64,000 nt of DNA from Siphonodentalium dalli (GCA_032622095.1 CP136064.1:218626205-218690204), one strand, 5' to 3'; counted from the stretch's first letter, positions 29,388-40,712 are shown. Made by a program: numbers and translations. The notes: generated from the letters alone by a model not told the origin.

Positions 29388-29403
29388 GGCCCTTTTCAGG
29401 GCC
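29388..29403 (+). terminator. Histone-type 3' stem-loop, OTU gene (right arm)
   Basis: AAAACGGCCCTTTTCAGGGC then CACCAA: 6-bp stem, TTTC loop, with the canonical ACC tail. A purine-rich CGAAGAAACTC lies about 10 nt downstream, in the place of the histone downstream element. Confidence 0.8.
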
Positions 29404-29533
29404 ACCAACTGATCGAAGAAACTCTTGATAGCTAATTGATATTTTCCAAAGTGAGATTTTCCTTTTGAAAAAAATAATTCTAAGTCCATTTTCATTTTTT
29501 CGATCAGAAATGTCACATCAATGACAGGAACAT

Positions 29534-29733
29534 CTATCCTCAGGGGGGAACTATGGCCCAGTACCCCCCAGACATGGGCACTATGGCCCAGTACCCCCCC
29601 CCCCCCCCCAGACATGGGCACTATGGCCCAGTACCCCCCAGACATGGGCACTAGTGGGCCATAGTGCCCATGTCTGGGGGGTACTGGGCCATAGTGCCCA
29701 TGTCTGGGGGGGGGGGTACTGGGCCATAGTGCC
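29534..29733. repeat. 30-bp terminal tandem array that folds back on itself (right)
   Basis: The same CCCAGTACCCCCCAGACATG units as the left end, flipping at about 29,650. C/G homopolymers here are longer (up to 13 C) than in the left array. Confidence 0.85.
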
Positions 29734-29734
29734 A

Positions 29735-30310
29735 CACAGTGACCGATTGCTGCTATGCCACCATTCTCCAGCGTGTGCATATTAATACAGGGAGATAGTC
29801 TTGAAATAAGGTTCTGCTCCACAACCGTCCTCCATCAGTTCAGGAGAGATTCTGGAGTTCATATTGTTATCATTTGAGAACATTTTTATTAATTTTTCTC
29901 TTTAGCACAACGGACAAAACCTTGCGTTCCTTTAATTTTCATCTCAACCCTCTGGTCCTCATATACCGAACAACTATTTATATTGTAAGACATCTGTTTC
30001 TTCTCAGACACATTTATGTGATTTATTGCATTGTCATGAATTTCGTCATTTATAACATCTGAAATCAAAGACGTATTTGCTGTGACCGAAGGTTCAGTTG
30101 ATGGCCTCATTCTCTTTTGTTGGGCAGAATGGATTTGTTTTTGTTTAATTTTGTTGAAAAATTTGTATATCGAATCTCTAACTGCTAAACATTTCTTTAT
30201 ATGGTTGGCTGCGCTGCTGATTGAAAAACAAGTTAGCTCCGCAAAATGTCTGTTTTAGGGAAAACAAGCTGGAATACCCATACACGATATTTTCAACAGT
30301 TATTACCATC
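29735..30310. repeat. Segmental repeat, right half of the Polinton target locus (family 2, copy 2)
   Basis: Colinear with 48,075-49,160: GACCG.TTGCTGCTATGCCACC, GGTTCTG.TCCACAACCGTC, CTCTTTAGCACAACGGACAA and TTTTCAACA.TTATTACCATC. It lacks the 113-bp duplication and the 308-bp insertion present in the 48-kb copy. Confidence 0.8.
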
Positions 30311-30339
30311 TATTTCCTCTTTGTTTTTATGCGCCCTTT

Positions 30340-31545
30340 TTGAAAAAAAGGTAGTATTATGTAATCTGTCCGTCCGTCCTTCCTTCCTTCGAATATTTTT
30401 GGTTTCCGACCGATAACTCCAGTTTCGATTATTTGATCTGAACCAAAGTTGGTATGTGTATTTCCCAGCTAAAACTACAGGCCAAGTTCGAATATGGGTT
30501 CCGCCCAATTATTTTTACATGAGTTACGGCCCTTTTTCGACTTGGAATTTGACCACCTGTTAACTTTTTTGGTTTCCGACCGATAACTCCAGTTTGGATT
30601 ATTTGATCTTAACCAAAGTTTGTATGTGTATTTCCCAGCTAACAATACAGGCCAAGTTCGAATACGGGTTCCGTCCAGTTATTTTAATGTGAGTTACAGC
30701 CCTTTTTGCCGCCGACCCAACGTCCGTGCGTGCGTCTGAGGTTTCCGGATGATAACTTTAGTTAGAGTGAACCAAATTAAATTAAATTTGGTATGTGGGT
30801 TTACTAGCAGAAAAGACAGGTCAAGTTCGAATTCTGGTTCCGTCCGCCAATTTTCACCAGAGTTATGCCCCTTTTTCGACTTAGAATTTTACTGTCTGTT
30901 AACATTTTTGGTTTCCGACCAATAACTCCAGTTTGGATTATTTGATCTGAACTAAACTTGGTATGTGTCTTTCTCCCAGCAAAACACAGGTCAAGTTCGA
31001 ATTCGGGTTCCGCCCGCCAATTTTCACCAGAGTTATGTCCCTTTTTGAATTAGAATTTTTGCCAATTTGAGGTTTCCGGATGATAACTTTAGTAAATGTG
31101 TACTGAATGAAATTAAATGTGGTATGTAGGTTTACTAGCACTAAAGACAGGTTTTTATGCGCAAACAACGGTCGTATCAAGCCGACGCTTAGAGGCGGAC
31201 ATGAGGTCTACCGACCTTTTATTCGACTTAGAATTTGACCAATTTCATAACATTTCGGTTTCCGACCGATAACTCCAGTTTTGATTATTTGATCTGAACC
31301 AAAGCTGGTATGTGTATTTCCCGGCTAAAACTACAGGCCAAGTTCGAATATAGGTTCTGTCTAATTATTTTCATATGAGTTACAGCCATTTTACGACTTA
31401 GAATTTGACCGCATTTTGTCATTGAAATTAGGGGTATATCAGATATTCTTCAAATGTGAGCCCAAAGTATTATTTTATTTTGTGGTAGTACCATTCGAAA
31501 TAGCTAAAGGGCGTATTTTGCCACGCCCTAGCGATGCTCTTGTTG
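30340..31545. repeat. Array of six ~170-bp units with a shared 3' terminus
   Basis: GGTTTCCGACCGATAACTCC or the variant GGTTTCCGGATGATAACTTT starts at 30,401, 30,571, 30,740, 30,910, 31,071 and 31,257. Units share TGGTATGTG, CAGGCCAAGTTCGAAT and GAGTTA.GGCCCTTTT. The array ends in GGGCGTATTTTGCCACGCCC followed by AGCGATGCTCTTGTT, which recurs at 49,826-49,860 and 56,937-56,973. Confidence 0.75.
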
Positions 31546-32324
31546 GAGTTTGGAATTCATTAGTCAATATCTGTAAAATACATTCTCTACAGTTCGTCTG
31601 GTCCTACTTAAACGATACTTGAGTAGATTTTACAATAGAATATCTGTTTAGTGTCAATATTGCTCCATTGGTCCTTTTGTCTTTGCAAAGGCGTCGTCTC
31701 AAACAAGGTGGAATTATTAACTGGTACCCTTAAAGGTTCTGAAACTTGGCTGAAATTTGTCTCCACTGTTACATGTAGGTGTAGCATGCCAAGTGTGTAA
31801 AGGTGTAAAATTAGTTTTGGATATCATATCAGTGGGTGTCATCCCGCTCTTTTTTTTGGTACCCGGGAGTCAGGCCATTTCCATACGGTACGCGGGATTC
31901 ATACCTCTCTGAATACTGGTATTCGGAATACATATGCCCGATTTAACAAGTATTCAGTATTCAAAATAAAGACTGGCACGCATATATGTCAAACCATAAT
32001 ACTAGTGTAAAATTTATAAGTATGTATTTTTATATGCATTCTTAACTGGTACGTAGGATTCACCACTATGTTAACTGGAATTCCGCATTCGTGGGGGTAA
32101 GGGTTGACGCCCTCATCTGAAATCCTATGCAGATACGTTTTATGTGCAATATGGATGAGTGGTTGGTGAAATGAAGAAATAACATTTACATAACCCGAAT
32201 GTGTTAAAATAAATTATAACCAATGTCACATCTTCTTGGCATAGACTAAAAGCAAAAGATATAACTGGGAATGTTTTTCCCAAATTTCAGCCTCAATATA
32301 TCCTCGCGCAACTACGCACATAAT
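31546..32324. other. No gene seen
   Basis: Non-coding. A local repeat of GTATTC-GG-ATTCAT variants (31,880-32,100; GGTACGCGGGATTCATAC, GGTACGTAGGATTCACC) is visible; otherwise nothing recognised. Confidence 0.4.
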
Positions 32325-32640
32325 CGACCTAGAATGTGAAACAGGTAGATAATGTGATTATTTGATTCTGAAATAAGCAGATCATAGACTCATATCCGTT
32401 ACTTCGTTATATGGCGCGGGTCACAGTGAAATTACATGTTAAAGAGCGTACACATGAAAAATCGTGATTTGGCTTTTTTGTGTCATTTGCCACACAATCT
32501 GCTTAGAACCGCCTCATTATGAGTCGATAATGTGACTAAAATCCTCTCATTTTCAGCATATGAGATTACCTAAAACAATTATATTATAAGCAGATAATGT
32601 GCGGGTTTTCGGGAGAACAGGCTGCAGAAATAGCTTCAGT
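32325..32640. repeat. Dispersed repeat family 3, copy 1
   Basis: Related to 62,160-63,060 in the same orientation: ATTTGATTCTGAAATAAGC, CCGTTA.T.C.T..TATGGCGCGGG, AAAGAGCGT and AGAACAGGCTG recur in order. Many ATAAGCAGA/GATAATGTG motifs suggest internal tandem structure. Confidence 0.6.
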
Positions 32641-32739
32641 TATTAGTTTGGCTCAATGACTATTATTTATATTTTCTTTTTGCTATAGGTCCAAGATTCG
32701 GAGGAAATAAAATAAGTGTTCATTGCACATTTTATTTTT

Positions 32740-33025
32740 ATACCCCACTTTTTGAAGAATAATTTTTACAATTGGCCCAGAGACATGGGACCTATATTGA
32801 GTGCTTTAATCAGAAATTTTGATGAACGCTAGACAACCCACAGCTTGAGTCCTTAAAGTTAAGACGGATATTATAAAATTAAATTAAAGTGTGTAATAGA
32901 GAAACAAATACTAACAAAGCTCATGTTTTATCAGGAACAAATGAAGGAAGTAGGTAACTTGGATGAAGATGATAACCTATTATCTGAACAAAATTCTCCA
33001 GCTAAATTAACATCCACTCCAACAA
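32740..33025. repeat. Dispersed repeat family 4, copy 1 (exon-like block)
   Basis: An inverted relative lies at 49,150-49,400. Both contain a pyrimidine-CAG followed by an open block reading about EQM...EVG.LDE..LLS (32,933-33,020 here). It may be an exon of a decayed repetitive gene. Confidence 0.5.
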
Positions 33026-34176
33026 TGCTCGGAGCTTACCAAGAAGGATAACTCAATCTTGTTAGCAGCCTCAATCACGGATCATTGCTGATCAACTAAC
33101 ATATTTGCAGTGTATTACGATCGAAATAATCACTTTATCGTGTCTTTATAGACAAATAATATTCCTATCTTCAGTTTTATCTTTATTTTATTAACAAAAC
33201 GGTTATTTGTAGTCTTGAAATCGGGATTATAAACAAACATAATTTGTCACGATTTTTTTAAATTACACGTGCTAGTGAAACCACACTTTGAGGGGCATGG
33301 CGAACCTCTTATTCCAATGTACAATATTTGAGTATTTAGGGCATTAAGAGCCAATTGATTTTGATTTCCATGATATATTGAGGGGACGGGAAATTTAAAA
33401 ATAACTGCGCACCAAGTGTAGGTGGTTATGAATATGTGATGTATACAGGGAAGATGAAATTCATCTCATTTGTTATTATGTGGTCATATCCAAAAAGTAT
33501 TTTGGCGATCTACAGAGTCTTTGATCACATACCTAGAAATACTTGGAACTGTTGAATTGACCACGTCAAGCTATCACCATATTCTGCCAGTGAAATGAAG
33601 TAAAAAGCTAACAGCTCTATCTTCCTGTTGCTTTGCTGTTGTACCAGTTTCTTGATTTACTTGGCTTCATATTAACCAACATTTGAGTTGATGACCTCCA
33701 TTTAGCTGGAGTAATAACATGATGCTCATATTCTTGGTATAAGTAAAGCCAGCTGGTGATCGACCATGAAGTTATGGAGCAGAAGAACCGAAAGAATATA
33801 CTAAACATGTTCTGCTACCAAACCAATCGTGTTGAGAAAAACCCGCAATGTGTTTGCCAGAATAATGTCTCCAGCAATGTGGTAATCGACATAAAAGTTC
33901 AATCAATTATGATATATTTGATATCGATATTTTCTTATGTAATGCGATAATGAAGTGGGATATTTATTCGCTACCCTTTTGCAGCAGCCCATCATGAATC
34001 TTTCAAGTGATCTCAGATAGAGTTATGCTGCTTGCTACACGAGCCCTAAAATGTCCCAAATTGATTGAATGGATTATACCCGAGAATTCGCAATAAAATC
34101 AATAGTAATTGCAATGCGTGTCCGGACAGGAGATCTCGATTAATATTTAATATTTATACTGTTGTGACCACTACCT
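33026..34176. other. No gene seen
   Basis: AT-rich. A plus frame at 33,756-33,950 and a minus frame at 33,617-33,808 have no domain I recognise. Confidence 0.35.
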
Positions 34177-34505
34177 AATGTCGCGTGACGAACGTGGGAA
34201 TTCTTTCCGTTTAGTCGTGCGACGCAAAAACATGTGAAATTGTGCGACAAAACATGCGACATTTTATAGTAGGAAATAATTGGTCAGTTTCCTACATGCG
34301 CAATGAATGTATACTGTAATGTTGAAATAGAATGGAATGTGACATAAAATGGCATGTTTTGTCACGACACGACGGAAATTTGCGATATTTTGTATGTTTT
34401 GCTGCGCAAAGAAATCGGCAGAAACGACAAAAGAAGCAACGTAATGTCTCATGTTTCGTCGAGTGACATGTTTTGTCGCTTTCGGAAAGTGACAAGCGAC
34501 ATTGC
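34177..34505. mobile_element. Probable MITE with long imperfect inverted ends
   Basis: The left end AATGTCGCGTGACGAACG and the right end GACAAGCGACATTGCG are inverted relatives. Inner CGACAAAACATG (left) pairs with CATGTTTTGTCG (right). It is non-coding, about 330 bp, and the target duplication is unclear. Confidence 0.35.
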
Positions 34506-34796
34506 GAATTGGGCCCAATAGTATTCCATAGATTATATATTGCCTTTACAAACAAAATCACATTCATTCAAGGACAGAAAGGCGGAACCCTCGATAGTTG
34601 TCATAATCTTCTGGGACGTGTGCGCGCGCCCATGACACTGCACAAGCAGGAAGATTCACGTGGTGATACTGTGCACAATATCCCCAACCCCACCGCTGGG
34701 TGGTGATATCTAGCGTATTGGGAACCCTGGAAGGCTCTCTTCCCATTCTGTTGACGGAACGAAAGCCATGCAACTTGAGTACAAACCTATTCAGGC

Positions 34797-35044
34797 ATAG
34801 ACTTTTAAATCCCGGAAGTCTATAATGCAATGGTAATTTGTGTCATCAAGGTGATTTGCTTCATCTATCTTGAGTCAAATTTGCTCAATTTCCCAGCAAC
34901 AGAAGCATTGTGTCTGTCTGATAGACTTTTAAATCCCGGAAGTCTATAATGCAATGGTAATTTGTGTCATCAATGTGATTTTCTTCATCTATCTTGAGTC
35001 TAATTTGCTCAATTTCCCAGCAACAGAAGCATTGTGTCTGTCTG
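34797..35044. repeat. Two tandem copies of a 124-bp unit
   Basis: ATAGACTTTTAAATCCCGGA begins at 34,797 and 34,921. The copies are nearly identical (three or four substitutions). Confidence 0.9.
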
Positions 35045-36344
35045 AATCACTAGGCAATGTGAACAAGTACTTCTGGAATCAAAAGAAAACTGTTTTAATG
35101 TCTAATGTCCAGTCACGGCTATTACTAGGATCCTCGGTCACCTTAATGTGATAAAAATAACAGTTGATTTGTGTTTATTTTGTTAACACAAGCATATAAT
35201 GCTTAATCTTTTTTGCTTTTTTTTTCAGTCTAATGTATTGGCACAACATATTTAACTCAAAAGTATTTTCGTTACAGCCATTTCATGTTATTTTCTCTGG
35301 CAAAATATCAGCCACAAATGTATGAACATGCATACACATCTATACTTCTAAAGTTAGTAACATTTGTTGTATCATACTCTAGGGTAGTAAGAGTGAAGTT
35401 TTTTTTTATATAAGAAATCCACCTAATCATGTGTTGACCAATAACTGCCATATATTAATACATCCACGTGATCGTGTCCAAAATATAAATCTAATGAAAT
35501 GCTAGAATCTTGGTAACATGACTTAATGTCATTTGTGAATTATTCTCCACAATATCGGTAACTCTAATGGCAGATTTTTTCTCTTATAAATGTTGATCAA
35601 TTTGGTGAACAAAATATTCATTAATATGAATACTAAGTATGGTCATATTTAGCACATGATCATCATGTCTGTTTGCCAAAATATGTTTCAGTACTTAGAT
35701 ACACGTACATGTATTGTCTGCTCACATTTCCTTAACACCCCTCCAGAATACTAGACTGACTATTCCATGAAGTTGATGAACCAATGTATACTTTCAAACA
35801 AAACAATATTCCGTTAGTAAAAATAGGGTAGGTAGGTAGACAATTTTTTTGTGGATATATATTTGTTTTAATCTTGGGACGGTTCACCAGTCCTGTTTTA
35901 TCATGTCGACTGTTTATATATTTATGTTTACATTAACACATGCATTCGCGCTGTGGAACATTAATGCAGTCATTGGTTTGTCGAGATTAAACGTCAAATG
36001 ACGTTGCATGCAGATCCATACTTGTACTTGCTTTCATTGTGTGTTGACTCAACTTGTAACTAACGATAATGCAATGTTGGAAAAGGCACTAAATGCTTTT
36101 TTAATCTGACGGTTGAGTGTAAATATAAATTATGGATGTTGATTTTATTGCATTCCATAGACTGGATTCAAGTGGTCAGCCATTTTTATGTGTGGACAGC
36201 GATATTCTATGGAACGCAATCAGAAACAACATGCATATCTTAAATTAATAAATATAATTCAAGTTTGATATGATTATGCATGGACCAGTATTGTTTCCTA
36301 AGATATGAGAGGGGTTTACATGTGTTCCATCATCATGGCTATAA
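35045..36344. other. No gene seen
   Basis: AT-rich. A small inverted repeat, ATTGCATTCCATAGA (36,148) against TCTATGGAACGCAAT (36,207), is the only structure noticed. Confidence 0.4.
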
Positions 36345-36756
36345 GGCTACGTTCATACGTTGGCAAGTTTGCACGGTATGTTTTTGTGGGCATTTCGTCA
36401 TAGAAAACCACATGTTGCCAGAATATGAAAGGAACCGTGTACATAACATGCATCTTTACCAAAGTGAAAGACATGAGAAGTAACATTTATCTAATTCCAC
36501 TTGTAACAGTGCTATTGTAATTTGCCTTCAAATACCTGTATGATTTATTCTTGCGAGATAATTGCATGATATTTACAGGCAAATTCATGTAGCATCGTTA
36601 CAGGTGGGACTACAGAGATTTTGCTTTGTACGTAGTTAGCTGTAGCACATATGCACTTTATGTGCTTGTTTCCGTTCATATGATGGCACCATATCGTTTT
36701 CTACGACAATGCCTGCAAACCATGCTGTGCAAACTTGCCAGTGTATGAACGTACCC
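36345..36756. mobile_element. Harbinger-type MITE with TAA target duplication
   Basis: The 412-bp element begins GGCTACGTTCATACGTTGGC and its other end reads back as GGGTACGTTCATACACTGGC. The inverted ends are about 36 bp, through AAGTTTGCAC. It is flanked by TAA on both sides (36,342-36,344 and 36,757-36,759), the 3-bp target preference of PIF/Harbinger. No transposase inside; the 68-codon frame overlapping it is incidental. Confidence 0.75.
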
Positions 36757-36759
36757 TAA

Positions 36760-37819
36760 CACAATTAGGGTCGGTAGATATTTGTCATGGTCGGTAGGAA
36801 ACAAATAATATTTTGTTTGAATCAATTGATGGGAGAATCTAATTAGTGAAGAAGGGTTAATATTTTGTCACTAACCGTATATCTGAGTAATTGATAAAGA
36901 ATACACACTTATTTTCTGACATAAAAAAAACAGGAGGAAAATTCCACGCCAACATAACCCTGTGCCAATATAGGCTTTTGTGTAACATTACAGTCTTTAA
37001 ATAAAATTAAATAAGACCGACATGGAGCACGTACTAAGCTGCAATGTGTAATCTAATACTGAATATATACCACCGTTTCGTGTTACACCAAGAAATGTTT
37101 CTAAATTATGAGTCTAACTTTTGCTCTGGAGAAAAACGCCCATTCAGTGAATGATTCTTTCGAAATTGGTGATATTTATTATTACTCATTAATTTATTTA
37201 TACGGACAAATGCACGACTTGCAGGAATAAAATAAATTTATAGGGTCATACCCGCAGTATGACATTTCGTAGAACTGCTGCCATAATGTTGGATTTGTTA
37301 AAAACGAAAACAATGGTGGCGTTTTCAAATTGTTGACAAACTATCACTTGCATTTTCATCTTCAAATTCAAGGCGAACGTCTGCCATTGTTACAGTGCAT
37401 GTTGTCAACAAATCAGAACTGTGCATAAGTCTTACCGCCAGCGATTACGTCATATATTCTCCAGTAGCACTGTGCGCGCGGTACAAAATAAAACTTCGGC
37501 GACAATTTTGTTCCCAAGTTATAATAAATAATTGCGGGATATTTTTACGGGGCTGTGTTGGGGTGTCTTGGATACACACGATACATCAATACTTAAATGG
37601 GATAAAATTTCAGCTGGTCTTTAAATACACGGAAGTGTTTCTTTGTGGATATGTAAATGTAGATTACTAGCATCAGTATCCTTGATTCAACAAGTATATT
37701 TAAACAGTACTAATTTAAGGTACAGGTTAATGTTTAGTGTTTTCATGGTACCATTTATTTACTGCGTTGTCTCTATAGATGAATAATGTCAGGAGTCATC
37801 GCCTATCATGCAGATATCA
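36760..37819. other. No gene seen
   Basis: Non-coding. GGTCGGTAGATATTTGTCAT/GGTCGGTAGG forms a short direct repeat near 36,770-36,800. A plus frame at 37,395-37,670 has no recognisable domain. Confidence 0.4.
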
Positions 37820-38326
37820 TTAAAGAAACGGTTGGCCTTGGCGGTGGGTATCCTGTGAAAATATCTCCACCCGTCAAAAACGCCACAAACAGAAAGAACA
37901 TCAAAATGTAGATAGACTTTGTCCGTATACAAATAAGAAATATCGCATAAACAGTATGTTATGGTCATATGTTTGACCATTGTTATGTAAACAAAAGCGT
38001 AAAAAGTTACTTTTCTGGTGTTTGTTTACATTATGATGGTAAACATAAAGAGCGTTCTTTGTCGGTGAATACCTGATATGGAACTAATAAAGAGCGTTTA
38101 TGCCATTTGTGTGTGATAAGCCAGTAGCATTGTGTTGTCTTCTGTAACAAAACCAGGCTCTTGCTTAGGTAAAATATAGTACCGGTAGGTCTTTATGATA
38201 ACATGCTATTTACGCGATGGTCATGGTATATATGAACGGAACTGTATGCGTTTTACTGTTTTTCTGTTTACGGTGATTGGAACAAATATGAATATTTTCG
38301 ACAATTAAGGCCGCACGTGCCTTTAA
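37820..38326. mobile_element. TTAA-flanked MITE, subfamily A, copy 2
   Basis: TTAA on both sides. Very similar to 15,056-15,555 across the full length and in the same orientation, including CGGTTGGCCTTGGCGGTGGG and GGCCGCACGTGCCT ends. Confidence 0.85.
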
Positions 38327-39315
38327 CTTTCAATAATATTTTATGTTATCGAATTTAAAGATATATTCAGGGCTTCTGGCCAACTTTTGCGAAACTTGTT
38401 TTTATCTTGTATTCATATTCTATTACACAACATAACACATTTGAATGGAAAATTGTTCCATTGAAGACGTTACTAGTATTTTGTTTTATATGTAATTTTC
38501 TATTCAATTATTTCATCACTTTCGATGATATATATGGGACAATAGAAATTATAGGATTATTTTTACAGTAACAAAATAGCATTGTTTGATGCTAACCTGG
38601 GTGTTGGTTAATGGATTTAGGTAATCCTTGTATGATATATTAATAGGCTGGGATAAAAAGATATCCATACAACCGGCTTTGTGTTTTTCCTCTGTTGTTT
38701 TGGCCCCTGCAGAACTTACATGTACATATTTATTAAATCCATATCTCCGAACTTAGGAGTTGGTGTGCCTTTGGGTATGGTAAAGGAAAAAATACCCACA
38801 TACGACTGGTTTGATCCACTGTGTTTGTTTACTGGAGTTAAGACTCATGGTTATGAGTTTTCAGTCTACAAACATTTTGCATTGTAGCTATATTCCTACG
38901 TACCTCATATTGGGAAAGTATGGCATCCCTGTCTATTGCATAATTCGGGTGGTCAATATACTTTCTCGATAACTGTAGGAATGGTAATTTAGGGTACTAC
39001 GCATATACTGCCATCATATGCTTGTAAGGGAGGATTTTATCTCTGTCTGCTCTTGTCCATATTCTCCAAAATGACACATAGTTTTTCACATGAAAAGTTG
39101 TCAAACAATCTGGAGCTAAGGATATTTCAGAGCTGAAAGTGAGAACAAGGTATTTTTAGTTTCATGTACAGTTGATTTCCCAAAATTCAGAATAATAATA
39201 CTGATTATTGTTTGTGATAGGAAAAAAGATGTCATGTTTAGTCAAGTTCTGCCTCGGAGTGGAGAAGTTCACCAATGTTCAATACTGATCGAATTTCTTT
39301 GTAAACAACAATGGG
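38327..39315. other. No gene seen
   Basis: Non-coding, AT-rich. The plus frame at 38,681-38,887 has no domain and no supporting context. Confidence 0.4.
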
Positions 39316-39476
39316 CTATTTTCGAATATACGGTGGCTGATTTGCGACATGCTCAATACAGATATTATCTTGAGATCTCGACATATTATCTCGAGATCTC
39401 GACATATTATCTCGAGATCTCGAGATACATCTATATATACATGTCTGATTACGATTAGCATAGCATAATTTTCCTG

Positions 39477-39978
39477 TTAAAGGTACGGTTGGCCTTGGTG
39501 GTGGGTATCCTGTGAAAATATTTCCACCCGTCAAAAACCGCCACAAACAGAAAGAACAACACAATGTAGACATACTTTGTCCATATACAAATAAGAAATA
39601 TCGCATAAACAGTATGTCATTGTCATATTTTTGACCATTGTTATGTAAACAAAAGCATAAAAAGTTACTTTTCTTGTGTTTGTTTATATTATGATGGTAA
39701 ACATAAAGAGCGTTCTTTGTGGGTGAATTCCTGATATGGAACGAATAAAGAGCGTTTATGCCATTTGTGTGTGATTAGCCAGCAGCATTGTGTTGTCTTC
39801 TGTAACACAATCAGGCTCTTGCTTAGGTAAAATATAGTAAATCTTTATGATAACATGCTGTTTACGCGATGGTCATGGTATATATGAACGAAAATGTATG
39901 CGTTTTAAAGTTTTTCTGTTTACGGTGATTGGAACAAATATGAATATTTTCGACAGCTAAGGCCTCACGTGCCATTAA
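39477..39978. mobile_element. TTAA-flanked MITE, subfamily A, copy 3
   Basis: Begins AGGTACGGTTGGCCTTGGTG after TTAA and ends CACGTGCCATTAA, with one base changed in the terminal CCTTTAA. It is nested inside the foldback composite. Confidence 0.85.
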
Positions 39979-40214
39979 TATACAGCATAATATGTCAGCA
40001 TGCTACAGTGCTATACACATATTTCACAGTATAACCTCACCAATACACCTTACCAATACACCGTAATTTTGTAACACGCAGGGGGCGGGGACTCAATTCG
40101 GTAGCGATCGAGTGGTTTCACCCATGAGTCCCAGAGCCAAACAGGGTTTGAGTATTTAATTAAAGTTTTAGGCACGTGAGGTAAGCCTGGCTCAGTCGAG
40201 CTGCAGGTTTAATT

Positions 40215-40712
40215 TCAATGAGCAACAGTTTTTTAAGAATGCCACTCAACGAGCGACAGTTATGTAGATTCAGAGTTGTGTTGCTCATTAGTCAATTAGT
40301 AACAGTTCTAAGAGTGTCGCTCAATGAGTGACGGTATATGGTTTCAAAGTTTTGTTGCCCATTAGGCAATGAGTAACAGTTTAAAGAGTGTCGCTCAACG
40401 AGTGACAGTTATAGCTTCAGAGTTATGTTGCTCGTTAGTCAACGAGTAACAGTTTAAAGAGTGTCGCTCAACGAGCGACATTTATATATTTTCAAAGGTT
40501 TGTTGCTCATTAGTCAATGAGTAGCAAGTTCAAAGAGTGTCGCTCATCAGTCATTGAGTGACGGTTTTGTTAATCGTTGCTCACCTTGCGAGTAACAGGT
40601 TTTTGTTGCTCGTTGCTCACTTTGTGAGTAACAGCTTTTGTTGCTCGTTACTCTGAGTAACAGCTTTTGATGCTCGTTACTCTGTGAGTAACAGCGATGG
40701 CCGTGAGTGTTA
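40215..40712. repeat. Array of alternating small hairpins (GTTGCTC/GAGTAAC and GTCGCTC/GAGTGAC)
   Basis: About five ~115-bp units, each with TGTCGCTCAACGAGTGACAG and GTTGCTCATTAGTCAATGAG. They decay rightward into repeats of GAGTAACAGCTTTTGTTGCT. Each half is itself a hairpin. Non-coding. Confidence 0.75.

Larger units (their letters stand above)
17311..29733. mobile_element. Non-autonomous Polinton/Maverick-like element
   Basis: The element is 12.4 kb with inverted arms 17,311-20,494 and 26,276-29,733 and a central segment of about 5.8 kb. Hallmark genes are a type-B DNA polymerase with the Polinton gene layout and an A32/FtsK-like packaging ATPase. An OTU-like gene, small basic proteins and two truncated genes fill the arms. 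Retroviral-type integrase, adenain-like protease and capsid genes are not seen in any frame, so it probably depends on relatives for movement and packaging. Shared promoter motifs and histone-type 3' hairpins recur through it. Colinearity of its flanks with 46.9-49.2 kb brackets the insertion. A clean 6-bp target duplication was not found. Polintons relate to adintoviruses, so an integrated viral relic is an equivalent description. Confidence 0.85.
26276..29733. repeat. Right inverted arm of the Polinton
   Basis: Inverted copy of 17,311-20,494. It starts inside the last codons of the ATPase (match begins GAACTGATATTTTCCATAAA) and ends with the 30-bp array. It holds the intact copies of the OTU-like gene and gene B. 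Confidence 0.85.

Noticed and set aside
17640-29403. The GGCCCTTTTCAGGGCC hairpins as bacterial rho-independent terminators or as plain palindromic repeats
   Set aside because: The setting is eukaryotic, with no U-run after the stem. The loop is asymmetric, always in the sense orientation and at a fixed distance from stops, which fits histone-type 3' ends better.
17273-29741. Target-site duplication of the Polinton
   Set aside because: I compared both flanks and the paralogous empty site and found no convincing 6-bp repeat; short matches such as CAGT are not at the ends.
30340-31420. CRISPR-like or coding repeat array
   Set aside because: Units are ~170 bp, diverged throughout, with no spacer structure and no long frame.
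40215-40712. CRISPR array
   Set aside because: Spacers are not unique and the repeats are imperfect paired hairpins in eukaryotic DNA.
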